In this document: piece by piece, positions 40,307 through 48,054 of the stretch
Numbering within the stretch: the first letter of the stretch is position 1
Layout of the letters: each line of letters starts with the position of its first letter
Source: Telluria sp042683405
GTDB taxonomy: Bacteria; Pseudomonadota; Gammaproteobacteria; Burkholderiales; Burkholderiaceae_D
DNA length: 64,000 bases
Assembly (NCBI RefSeq): GCF_042683405.1
Contig: NZ_JBHUJS010000003.1
Span: 1 to 64,000 of the forward strand
Reading direction: 5' to 3'
Translations under genes and position numbers: made by a program
Notes under the pieces: model-generated
Database searches by the model: none
Told to the model about the DNA's origin: nothing
The model's input: the letters and a program-made list of their open reading frames with translations, nothing else

Positions 40307-42556
40307 ATGAACCTGAGCACCCCGGACCAGACAGGAAGCGCCGACACCGGCACCAAGAAAGCGACCCGCGCCCCCCGCGGCCGCAAGCAGCCTCCCCCCG
40401 AGCAAGCCCCGGCGCCCGCCCTTGGCGTCGCATCGGTCTCGCACCTTTCGGCCAAGCTGGCCGAATACCTCAGCCCCTCCGAACTGAAGAAGGTCAAGGA
40501 AGCCTACCGCTTCTCCGACGAGATGCACCTCGGCCAGGTCCGCAAGTCGGGCGAGCCGTACATTTCGCATCCGATCGCGGTGGCCGAGATCTGCGCGGAC
40601 TGGAAGCTGGACGCGCAAGCCATCATGGCCGCCCTGCTGCACGACGTGATGGAAGACCAGGACGTCAAGAAGGAAGAGCTGATCGAGCGCTTCGGTTCGC
40701 AGGTCGCCAGCCTGGTCGACGGCCTGTCCAAGCTGGAGAAAATCGAATTCCAGAGCCAGGTCGAGGCGCAGGCCGAGAACTTCCGCAAGATGCTGCTGGC
40801 CATGGCCAGCGACGTGCGCGTCATCCTGATCAAGCTGGCCGACCGCCTGCACAACATGCGCACGCTCGAGCACATGACGGCCGCCAAGAAGCGCCGCATC
40901 GCCGCCGAGACCATGGAAGTGTACGTGCCGATCGCGCACCGCCTCGGCCTGAACAACATCTACCGCGAACTGCAGGACCTGGCCTTCTCGCACCTGTACC
41001 CGGTGCGCTACCGGACGCTGGGCAAGGCCGTCAAGGCCGCGCGCGGCAACCGCCGCGAAGTCGTCTCCAAGATCCTCGACGCGGTCAAGAACCAGCTGGC
41101 CACGGCCGGCATCAACGCCGAAATCTACGGCCGCGAAAAGACCCTGTACGGCATCTACAAGAAGATGCGCAACAAGCACCTGTCGTTCTCGCAGGTGCTG
41201 GACGTGTACGGCTTTCGCGTGGTGGTCGAATCGTTCGCGGACTGCTACGTCGCGCTGGGCACCCTGCACTCGCTGTACAAGCCGATGCCGGGCAAGTTCA
41301 AGGACTACATCGCGATCCGCAAGCTCAATGGCTACCAGTCGCTGCACACCACGCTGATCGGCCCGTACGGCACGCCGGTCGAATTCCAGATCCGCACCCA
41401 GGAAATGCACCGCACCGCCGAATCGGGCGTGGCCGCGCACTGGCTGTACAAGACTGGCGAAACCAATATGAGCGACCTGCAGCAGCGCACCCACGCGTGG
41501 CTGCAGTCGCTGCTCGACATCCAGCAGCAGACCGGCGACTCGGCCGAATTCCTAGAACACGTCAAGGTCGACCTGTTCCCGGATTCCGTGTACGTGTTTA
41601 CGCCCAAGTCGAAGATCATCGCGCTGCCGCGCGGCGCCACCGCGCTCGACTTCGCGTACTCGATCCACACCGGCATCGGCGACCACGCCGTGTCGATCAA
41701 GATCAACAACGAGGAAGCGCAGCTGCATTCGGAGCTGCACAACGGCGACATCGTCGAGATCGAGACCGACCCGAACTCGCGCCCGACGCCGGCCTGGCTG
41801 TCGTTCGTCCGCACCGGCAAGGCGCGTTCCGCGATCCGCCATCACCTGCGCACCACCGACCCGGGCGAGTCGGTGCAGCTGGGGCACGACCTGCTGGCGC
41901 AGGCACTGAGCACGCTCGGCATCGACCCGATCCTGCCGGACGCGCTGGTCGAAAAGCTGCTTAGCGAATCGTCGGCCAAGTCGATGGAAGAGGTGTATTC
42001 GGACATCGGCATCGGCAAGCGCATGGCCACGCTGGTGGCGCGCCACATCTTTGGCCTGATCGATGCGAACGCCGTGCTGCCCAAGCTGCCGGGCGCGCCG
42101 GAGCTGGACCCGGTCACCATCTACGGCCCCGAAGGCGTGGCGGTGCAGCTCGCGCAGTGCTGCCTGCCGATCCCGGGCGACCATATCAACGGCCAGCTGC
42201 GCCGCGACCAGGGGCTGGTGGTGCACACGCTGGACTGCGCCGTCGCCAAGCGCGTGCGCGGCAAAGAACCGGACCGCTGGATCCCGGTGCAGTGGGGAGA
42301 GGAGATCAACCGCCGCTTCGACTGCCGCATCCGCCTGCTGATCCAGAACGAAAAAGGCATCCTCGCGCGCGTGGCTGCCGAAATCGGCGAATCGGACGCC
42401 AACATCTCGTATGTGGGCATGGACGAGGACAAGGAACACACCATGACGCAGCTGCGCTTCACGATCCAGATCAAGGACCGCGTGCACCTCGCGCAGCTGA
42501 TCCGCAACCTGCGCAGCGTCGAAGGCGTCAACCGCGTCGAGCGCGAACGCGCGTAA
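40307..42556 (+). CDS. spoT: Bifunctional (p)ppGpp synthetase/hydrolase
   Basis: A 749-residue Rel/SpoT protein. Domains: HD hydrolase (HDVMED at 112-117, metal ligands intact), synthetase with GREKTLYGIYKKMRNK and KFKDYIAIRKLNGYQSLHTT, TGS (about 420-480; VYVFTPKSKIIALPRGATAL), helical region and C-terminal ACT (about 675-749). The KFKD sequence corresponds to the RxKD motif of bifunctional enzymes rather than the ExDD of RelA, so both activities are expected, with hydrolysis dominant in SpoT-type proteins. The N-terminus has a Lys/Pro-rich extension of about 35 residues. Confidence 0.95.
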   Translation: MNLSTPDQTGSADTGTKKATRAPRGRKQPPPEQAPAPALGVASVSHLSAKLAEYLSPSELKKVKEAYRFSDEMHLGQVRKSGEPYISHPIAVAEICADWKLDAQAIMAALLHDVMEDQDVKKEELIERFGSQVASLVDGLSKLEKIEFQSQVEAQAENFRKMLLAMASDVRVILIKLADRLHNMRTLEHMTAAKKRRIAAETMEVYVPIAHRLGLNNIYRELQDLAFSHLYPVRYRTLGKAVKAARGNRREVVSKILDAVKNQLATAGINAEIYGREKTLYGIYKKMRNKHLSFSQVLDVYGFRVVVESFADCYVALGTLHSLYKPMPGKFKDYIAIRKLNGYQSLHTTLIGPYGTPVEFQIRTQEMHRTAESGVAAHWLYKTGETNMSDLQQRTHAWLQSLLDIQQQTGDSAEFLEHVKVDLFPDSVYVFTPKSKIIALPRGATALDFAYSIHTGIGDHAVSIKINNEEAQLHSELHNGDIVEIETDPNSRPTPAWLSFVRTGKARSAIRHHLRTTDPGESVQLGHDLLAQALSTLGIDPILPDALVEKLLSESSAKSMEEVYSDIGIGKRMATLVARHIFGLIDANAVLPKLPGAPELDPVTIYGPEGVAVQLAQCCLPIPGDHINGQLRRDQGLVVHTLDCAVAKRVRGKEPDRWIPVQWGEEINRRFDCRIRLLIQNEKGILARVAAEIGESDANISYVGMDEDKEHTMTQLRFTIQIKDRVHLAQLIRNLRSVEGVNRVERERA

Positions 42557-42562
42557 TGGGAA

Positions 42563-42736
42563 GGGGACTGGCCCCCGCAGGGACCGTCCCCCGATCTTTA
42601 GCGCGAACTGAGGCTAATTTCGCCGATCGCGCGCCAACTCAGCCGATCAACCCCAAGTTGAGGCGATCACCGTTCATCTCCGCCGATCAAGCGCGATCTA
42701 CCGGCATTGAAGGCTAAAGATCAGTGGACAGTCCCC
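42563..42736. repeat. Composite repeat flanking an array of GCCGATC boxes
   Basis: Outer parts are GGGGACTGGCCCCC..GGACCGTCCCCC (42563-42592) and GTGGACAGTCCCCCC (42724-42738). Inside, GATCTTTAGC (42593-42602) and its inverse GCTAAAGATC (42713-42722) bracket 110 bases with GCCGATC at 42622, 42642 and 42682 and GCGATC at 42663 and 42693, about 20 bases apart. The regular spacing suggests protein-binding sites, perhaps from a transposon end. Confidence 0.7.
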
Positions 42737-42742
42737 CCGTCC

Positions 42743-43306
42743 CTATTCGGCGGGTTCGGGATAGGTGACTTCAAGGATTTCGAGGTCGTCAGGGCCGAGC
42801 GGGGTCTGCAGCGTGACCACATCCCCTTCGCGCGCCTTGGTCAGCGCGCGCGCCACCGGCGAGACCCAGCTGATCTTGCCCTTGAGCGGATCCAGTTCGT
42901 CGATGCCGACGATGGTCACCTCATGCTCTTCGCCCGCCGAGTTCAGGTACTTGACCGTCGCGCCAAAGAACACCTGGTCGTTCCCGTGGTGCGCGCTCGG
43001 ATCGACCACATGCGCCAGGTCCAGCCGCTTGGTCAGGAAACGGATGCGGCGGTCGATCTCGCGCAGGCGCCGCTTGCCGTAGATGTAGTCGCCGTTCTCC
43101 GAGCGGTCGCCGTTGGACGCAGCCCAGTGCACGATCTTCACCACCTCCGGACGGTCCACGTCGATCAGCTGCAGCAGCTCGTCCTTGATGCGCTGGTAGC
43201 CAGCCGGCGTGATGTAGTTCTTCGAGCCGGGCGGTATCGCCTGCTGCAGGGCGACCGCGTCGTCATCGTCGTCGTGGTCCGATTCTTTTACAAATGCCTT
43301 GTTCAT
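42743..43306 (-). CDS. greB: Transcription elongation factor GreB
   Basis: A 187-residue Gre factor that rescues backtracked RNA polymerase. N-terminal coiled coil with acidic tip (SNGDRSENGDYIYGKRRLRE) and C-terminal FKBP-like domain (GATVKYLNSAGEEHEVTIVG, then SWVSPVARALTKAREGD). An unusual acidic stretch (HDDDDDA, residues 11-17) precedes the Gre domain. ATG giving MNKAFVKESD is chosen; a frame starting 21 codons earlier would translate the divergent promoter. Divergent from the sensor kinase gene (61 bases). Confidence 0.93.
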   Translation of the reverse strand: MNKAFVKESDHDDDDDAVALQQAIPPGSKNYITPAGYQRIKDELLQLIDVDRPEVVKIVHWAASNGDRSENGDYIYGKRRLREIDRRIRFLTKRLDLAHVVDPSAHHGNDQVFFGATVKYLNSAGEEHEVTIVGIDELDPLKGKISWVSPVARALTKAREGDVVTLQTPLGPDDLEILEVTYPEPAE

Positions 43307-43367
43307 ATGCCTATTGTAGCGGCATGCGCGGTTCGGGTCCGTCCCCGTCGGTGTAGAATCCGCAGGC

Positions 43368-44828
43368 ATGAACCATACTGAAGAATTCGAGCCGCACCTC
43401 GCGGCCGCGATGCAGGCCGCGCCCTCCGAGATCTACCTGTTCGACTCAGCCACCCTGCGCTTCGTGGACGTCAACCAGGCCGCGCGCGCAAACCTGCAGT
43501 ACGACTTCACGCAGCTGCAGTCGATGACGCCGCTAGACATTGCGCCAGGCCTGCCGCCGGACCGGCTGCAAGCGGTACTCGCCCGGCTGGGCGACGACAT
43601 TGGCGCGCAGGTGTGCATGCGCACGCGCCACCGCCGCGCCGACGGCAGCTCGTATCCGGTCACCCTGCACTTCATGCGCGTGCAGCGCGACGGCAAGCAG
43701 ATGATCGTGGCACTGGGCGACGACCGCACCGCCGAACACACCGCGGCCGAGGCGAACTACCAGTACCAGCTGCGCTTCAACACCCTGGCCAGCAACATGC
43801 CCGGCCTGGTCTACCAGTACGTCGCCCACCCGGACGGCAGCAGCAATTTCCCCTACCTGAGCGAGGGCTGCCAGAACCTGCTCGGCGTGACCGTCGCCCA
43901 GTTGCAGCAGCAGCCCGGCCTGTTCCTCAAGCTGATCCTGCCCGAGGACCGTGCGTCATGGCTGGAGACCCTGAGCGCATCCACGCGCAACCTGGCTCCC
44001 CTGAACTGGGAAGGCCGCATCTGGATCGATGGCTTCAACGACATCAAATGGATCAACGTGCGCGCCACGCCCAACGCGCTGATCGAGCCGCGCGGCACGG
44101 TGGAGTGGGATGGCATCATGACCAACATCACGGCCAGCCGCCGCATCCAGGAAGAGAAGGACGCCGCCCATGCGCGCCTGGCCGAACTGACCGCGCACAT
44201 CGAGCAGGCCAAGGAACAGGAACGCACCCGCATCGCGCGCGAGATCCACGATGACCTGGGCGGCAACCTCACCGCCATCAAGATGGCGCTGACCATGCTG
44301 GCGCGCCGCCTGCCGGCCGACGAATCCCTGAACAGCAAGGTGGACTACGTCGATTCGCTGGTGGACCGCACCATCGACGCAATCCACCGCATCTCGCTCG
44401 ACCTGCGCCCGTCCATGCTCGATTTCGGCATCGTCGCCGCGCTGGAATGGCAGTGCGCGGAATTCGAAAAGCAGAACGGCACTACCTGCGCGTTCACCAG
44501 CAGCCACAAGGAGATCGAGCTGTCGTCCGACCACGCCACCGCCCTGTTCCGCGTGTTCCAGGAGGCGCTGACGAACATTGCCAAGCATGCAAAAGCGACC
44601 CGCGTCGACGTCAGCCTCGCCGCGTCTGGCCAGCAGCTGTCGCTGACCGTCACCGACAACGGCGTCGGCATCGCGCGTCAGGACCAGGACAAGCCGGGTT
44701 CTTTCGGCCTGCTCGGCATGGCCGAACGCGCACAGGCACTGGGCGGCACCCTCAATGTGTCGCGCGGAGCAGACGGTGGCACGGCGGTTGCGATAAACAT
44801 TCCGCTGGCGGCCCAAGACAGCAGATAA
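43368..44828 (+). CDS. Sensor histidine kinase with two PAS domains (NarX/LiaS type)
   Basis: A 486-residue cytoplasmic kinase without membrane segments. Two PAS-like domains (about 15-120 and 130-245; LAAAMQAAPSEIYLFDSATL and YRYVAHPDGSSNFPYLSEG-like) precede a short coiled coil, a HisKA_3 domain with phospho-acceptor His294 (TRIAREIHDDLGGNLTAIK) and a HATPase_c domain (ALTNIAKHAKATRVDVSL, DNGVGI, GSFGLLGMAERA). It likely senses an intracellular or redox/light signal and phosphorylates the response regulator encoded 35 bases downstream. Confidence 0.9.
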   Translation: MNHTEEFEPHLAAAMQAAPSEIYLFDSATLRFVDVNQAARANLQYDFTQLQSMTPLDIAPGLPPDRLQAVLARLGDDIGAQVCMRTRHRRADGSSYPVTLHFMRVQRDGKQMIVALGDDRTAEHTAAEANYQYQLRFNTLASNMPGLVYQYVAHPDGSSNFPYLSEGCQNLLGVTVAQLQQQPGLFLKLILPEDRASWLETLSASTRNLAPLNWEGRIWIDGFNDIKWINVRATPNALIEPRGTVEWDGIMTNITASRRIQEEKDAAHARLAELTAHIEQAKEQERTRIAREIHDDLGGNLTAIKMALTMLARRLPADESLNSKVDYVDSLVDRTIDAIHRISLDLRPSMLDFGIVAALEWQCAEFEKQNGTTCAFTSSHKEIELSSDHATALFRVFQEALTNIAKHAKATRVDVSLAASGQQLSLTVTDNGVGIARQDQDKPGSFGLLGMAERAQALGGTLNVSRGADGGTAVAINIPLAAQDSR

Positions 44829-44863
44829 TAGCGCCTGTTTTCAGCACCACCCTTTCCTGATCC

Positions 44864-45514
44864 ATGACCGACAAAGCCACCATCCGGGTTTTCATCGCCG
44901 ACGACCACGCCATCGTGCGCGAGGGTTTGAAGCAGATCCTGGCCGAATCGCCCGACATCATCGTCGCCGGCGAGGCCGAAAATGGCATGGATGCAGTCAA
45001 GACCTTCCGCAAGTCCAAGTGCAAGGTGGTCCTGCTCGACATCTCGCTGCCCGACAAGAGCGGCATCGAAGTGCTCAAGCAGATCAAAAAGGAAAGCCCG
45101 GAGCTGGCGGTGCTGATGCTGTCGATGCACCGCGAGGACCAGTACGCGATCCGCTCGCTCAAGGCCGGCGCGGCCGGCTACATGAACAAGCAAAGCGCGC
45201 CAAAGGAACTGGTCACCGCGATCCGCCAGGTGGCGGCCGGCCAGAAGTACGTCAGCGCCGCGCTGGCGCAGGAGCTGGCGTCGCAGCTGGGCGAAGAGCG
45301 CAAGGAAGCGGCGCCGCACGAGATGCTGTCCGACCGCGAGTTCCAGACCCTGACCATGATCGCCTCCGGCAAGACCGTGACCGCCATCGCGCAGGAGCTG
45401 TCGCTGTCGGTCAAGACCATCAGCGAATACCGTTCGCGCTTGCTGGTCAAGATGAAGCTGAAGAACAGCGCCGAGCTGACGCACTACGCGATCAAGAACC
45501 AGCTGATCGACTAG
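44864..45514 (+). CDS. NarL/FixJ-family response regulator
   Basis: A 216-residue regulator: receiver domain (about 7-123; acid pair Asp13-Asp14, phospho-acceptor Asp59 in VVLLDISLPDKSG, Lys about 108 in NKQSAPKEL) and a LuxR-type helix-turn-helix (about 148-210; LSDREFQTLTMIASGKTVTA, LSVKTISEYRSRLLVKM). Partner of the upstream histidine kinase by position and family match. DNA targets are unknown. Confidence 0.93.
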   Translation: MTDKATIRVFIADDHAIVREGLKQILAESPDIIVAGEAENGMDAVKTFRKSKCKVVLLDISLPDKSGIEVLKQIKKESPELAVLMLSMHREDQYAIRSLKAGAAGYMNKQSAPKELVTAIRQVAAGQKYVSAALAQELASQLGEERKEAAPHEMLSDREFQTLTMIASGKTVTAIAQELSLSVKTISEYRSRLLVKMKLKNSAELTHYAIKNQLID

Positions 45515-45560
45515 GACTGTCCCGCCGATATAGCGGCAAATCCGCCTGCTATTCGGCGAA

Positions 45561-45589
45561 TTGACATGACTACAATTCCAGTAATATTT
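45561..45589 (+). promoter_or_regulatory. Candidate sigma-70 promoter of the cyclase gene
   Basis: Perfect -35 TTGACA (45561-45566) followed at about 16-17 bases by an AT-rich -10 region (AATATT/ATATTT, 45583-45589) before the ATG at 45631. The AT-rich stretch stands out in this GC-rich region. Confidence 0.5.
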
Positions 45590-45630
45590 ACAATATATTA
45601 TTGAGCAGTCGTCCAAGGTATCACCGCAAC

Positions 45631-47169
45631 ATGTCCACCAGCCTCGCCAATCCCGTCGATATCGCCCGTGAAGCGTTCCGCCAGCTAGCCACCCGCCGCG
45701 TCGCGCCCACCCCTGACGCCTATCGCGAGGCCTATGACGCGATCGCCGGCGTTCCGGCGGCACGAACCGACGGCGCCGAGGCTGCGCTGGCCGCATTCGC
45801 CGCCTACGTCGCGAACGGCCAGGGCGACCTTGCCAGCGCCGGCCGCCGCCTGAACCAGCTGGTCCGCGACCGCGACTGGGAGGGCTGCTCGCGCGCCATG
45901 ACGCAACTGGCCGAACGCGCCACGCGCCGCCCGCAAGTCCTGGTCGACGTGCCGCTCGCCGACGACGACAGCGCGCGCCAGCTGCGCGAGCTGCTCCAGC
46001 GCACCCTCAGCTTCGCAGTCGCTTCGCTGCTGGCCGGCTCGCCGCGCCTGGCCGAAGAAGCCGAATCGCTGGGCGCCTTCGTGCGCCAGGCCAGCACCCA
46101 GCAGGCGCTGGCCGACGTGGCCGCGCGCCTCAAGCAGCTGTGCTACCAGATCGAGATCCGCAGCGGCGACATCGCCGAGACCCAGGAACTGCTCCTTCGC
46201 CTGTTCCGCCTCCTGCTCGGGAACGTGGGCGAGCTGCTGGAAGACGGCAGCTGGATGCGCGGCCAGGTCGAATCGGTGCAGGAGCTGATCTCCGGCCCGC
46301 TCGACCAGCGCGCGCTGGAAGACGCGACCCGCAGCCTCAAGGAAGTGATCTACAAGCAGGGACAGCTGCGCAGCAGCATCGGCGACGTCAAGGCCACGGT
46401 CAAGAACATGATGAAGACCTTCATCGACCGCCTCGGCAGCGTAGCCTCCAGCACCGACGACTTCCAGCAGAAGATCGGCGGCTTCACCGAGCGCATCAGC
46501 CGCGCCAACGATATCGGGGAACTGAACCGCGTGCTGGACGAAGTGCTGGTCGAGACGCGCCTGCTGCAAAGCGAGGCGCTGGCCTCGCGCGACCGCATGA
46601 TCGCGGCCAGGCAGGAAGCGGAAGACGCCGAGCAGAAGATCGCCGAACTGGAAGGCAAGCTGCGCGCGATGAGCGAACTGGCGCGCGAAGACCAGCTGAC
46701 CGGAAGCCTGAACCGGCGCGGCCTGGACGACATCTTCACGCGCGAGGCTGCGCGCGCCGACCGCCGCGGCACCCCGATGTGCGTCGCCCTGCTCGACCTG
46801 GACGACTTCAAGCGCCTGAACGACACCTACGGCCACCTGGCCGGGGACGGCGCGCTGCGCCACCTGGTCCGCATCGTCAAGTCGACCTTGCGCTCGATCG
46901 ACGCGATCGCCCGCTTCGGCGGCGAAGAATTCCTGATCGTGATGCCGGAGACGACGGCCGAAGACGCGGCTGCCGCCATGGTGCGCCTGCAGCGCGAACT
47001 GACCAGGCACTTCTTCCTTCACGAGAACGAGAAGATGCTGATCACCTTCTCGGCCGGCGTCGCCCTACGCCACCCGGACGAACCGCAGGAAGACCTGGTC
47101 AAGCGCGCCGACAAAGCCATGTACCAGGCCAAGCACGCCGGCAAGAACCGCGTCTTCATCGCCGAATAA
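45631..47169 (+). CDS. Diguanylate cyclase with N-terminal helical domain
   Basis: A 512-residue protein. The first ~340 residues are helical with no recognised sensor (VDIAREAFRQLATRRVAPTP at the start, a late coiled coil RDRMIAARQEAEDAEQKIAEL), then a GGDEF domain (about 350-510) with active site GGEEF (430-434) and I-site RSID (421-424) five residues before it. It makes c-di-GMP, probably in the cytoplasm, with product inhibition. ATG 45631 is preferred over an in-frame TTG at 45601. The nearby flagellar genes include the c-di-GMP-binding brake ycgR. Confidence 0.9.
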   Translation: MSTSLANPVDIAREAFRQLATRRVAPTPDAYREAYDAIAGVPAARTDGAEAALAAFAAYVANGQGDLASAGRRLNQLVRDRDWEGCSRAMTQLAERATRRPQVLVDVPLADDDSARQLRELLQRTLSFAVASLLAGSPRLAEEAESLGAFVRQASTQQALADVAARLKQLCYQIEIRSGDIAETQELLLRLFRLLLGNVGELLEDGSWMRGQVESVQELISGPLDQRALEDATRSLKEVIYKQGQLRSSIGDVKATVKNMMKTFIDRLGSVASSTDDFQQKIGGFTERISRANDIGELNRVLDEVLVETRLLQSEALASRDRMIAARQEAEDAEQKIAELEGKLRAMSELAREDQLTGSLNRRGLDDIFTREAARADRRGTPMCVALLDLDDFKRLNDTYGHLAGDGALRHLVRIVKSTLRSIDAIARFGGEEFLIVMPETTAEDAAAAMVRLQRELTRHFFLHENEKMLITFSAGVALRHPDEPQEDLVKRADKAMYQAKHAGKNRVFIAE

Positions 47170-47179
47170 GCGCGCAGGC

Positions 47180-47219
47180 GGGGACAGTCCCCAACAGGGA
47201 CCATCCCCGGATCTTTAGC
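47180..47219. repeat. GGGGACAGTCCC-type repeat (half unit)
   Basis: GGGGACAGTCCCC-AACA-GGGACCATCCCC followed by GGATCTTTAGC, one half of the composite element, just after the cyclase stop. Confidence 0.75.
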
Positions 47220-47267
47220 TCGCCATTCGGAAAACCCCGGTCCCAGCGTTACCGCCGGCCGCCTTCC

Positions 47268-47375
47268 TCAATAGGGCCGATAGCTCCGCGCCTTCGCCCG
47301 CCCGCGCCTGAAGCTTCCGGTGCTGACTTTGCGCCAGATAAGGCCCGCCAGCGCCGCCAATATGATCTTCCGCAT
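47268..47375 (-). CDS. Small membrane-like protein, 35 residues
   Basis: Frame starting MRKIILAALAGLIWRKVSTG and ending RSYRPY, with one short hydrophobic segment followed by a very basic tail. A perfect AGGAGG lies 5 bases before the ATG. Small alpha-helical proteins like this are often missed. No family recognised; transcription is towards the convergent cyclase gene. Confidence 0.45.
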   Translation of the reverse strand: MRKIILAALAGLIWRKVSTGSFRRGRAKARSYRPY

Positions 47376-47530
47376 CCTTACCTCCTGAAATTGCCGCGGC
47401 CATTCCGCGACAGTGCGGCATGATCTTAGCCCACGGCTGACTTCGGCACAGTCGGCACACCACCCCCTTGCAAGTGGGAACTGTCCGACGCCGTTCGCGA
47501 ATGAGACGGCAAAAAAACGTCCAGCTGCTC

Positions 47531-47557
47531 TAAAGTTGAGCCCTGCTGCGCCGATTT
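47531..47557 (+). promoter_or_regulatory. FliA (sigma-28) promoter without adjacent gene
   Basis: TAAAGTTG-N11-GCCGATTT with exactly 15 bases between TAAA (47531-47534) and GCCGATTT (47550-47557), matching the consensus TAAAGTTT-N11-GCCGATAA better than any other site here. Transcription would start near 47565. It is 500 bases before fliC, with a hairpin 270 bases downstream. Confidence 0.65.
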
Positions 47558-47830
47558 GCGGCCGTTCCGGCGCAAACTGAAGAGCGGCGCCGCAAAATAT
47601 TCCCTCCAAGTTTTTCCAATCCTGTCCGTTACCCCGAGTAGCAGCGATCTCCATCGCCCTCTGTCGCCACCCTGGCGGCAGGCGATGAGCCATGCCGCGC
47701 CGGCGCATGAACGCAGGCCGGCACGCGCTGCACGCGACCGGCGATCTCGTTTCGTCGGCGATCCTGCACGCCCGTTAATGGCTCGACACGCCAGCACCGC
47801 GCTCGCCCCTTACCGTCAAAGCCACGAATA

Positions 47831-47848
47831 GAGGGGTAAAAACCCCTC
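47831..47848 (+). terminator. Hairpin upstream of the fliC promoter
   Basis: GAGGGGT-AAAA-ACCCCTC followed by AATTCTCATTT. It could end a transcript from the FliA promoter at 47531 before the fliC promoter begins. The U-tract is weak. Confidence 0.45.
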
Positions 47849-47857
47849 AATTCTCAT

Positions 47858-47884
47858 TTAAGAATCCGAAAACGCTGCCGATAT
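47858..47884 (+). promoter_or_regulatory. FliA (sigma-28) promoter of fliC copy 1
   Basis: TTAA (47858-47861), 15 bases, then GCCGATAT (47877-47884). The -10 is near perfect, the -35 one mismatch. It gives a leader of about 160 bases before the flagellin ATG. Confidence 0.7.
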
Positions 47885-48054
47885 GGCGCGGCGCGTCTGC
47901 CCAACTTTAGGGTGCCACAGCAAAAATATCGCCCTAATGCTTCGCCCGGAGCCACCGTTACCAGCAACAACAGCGGTTTGAGTGTTCCGGAGCGTAGGAG
48001 CAGACCAAAGTGACAGGGCACGTAGCCCGCCCCGTAATAAATTGGAGAAGTACC

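Larger units (their letters stand above)
47376..48054. other. 679-base intergenic region before fliC
   Basis: No convincing protein gene. It holds two FliA-type promoters (47531-47557 and 47858-47884), a hairpin between them (47831-47848) and the conserved flagellin leader (about 47950-48054). A 91-codon plus-strand frame (47556-47831) has no proper start or ribosome-binding site and atypical composition; I do not call it. Confidence 0.6.

Noticed and set aside
47556..47831. 91-codon plus-strand frame downstream of the orphan FliA promoter
   Set aside because: No ATG with a ribosome-binding site at its start, composition rich in Arg/Ala/Pro/His unlike a typical protein, no family; a non-coding RNA explains the promoter better.
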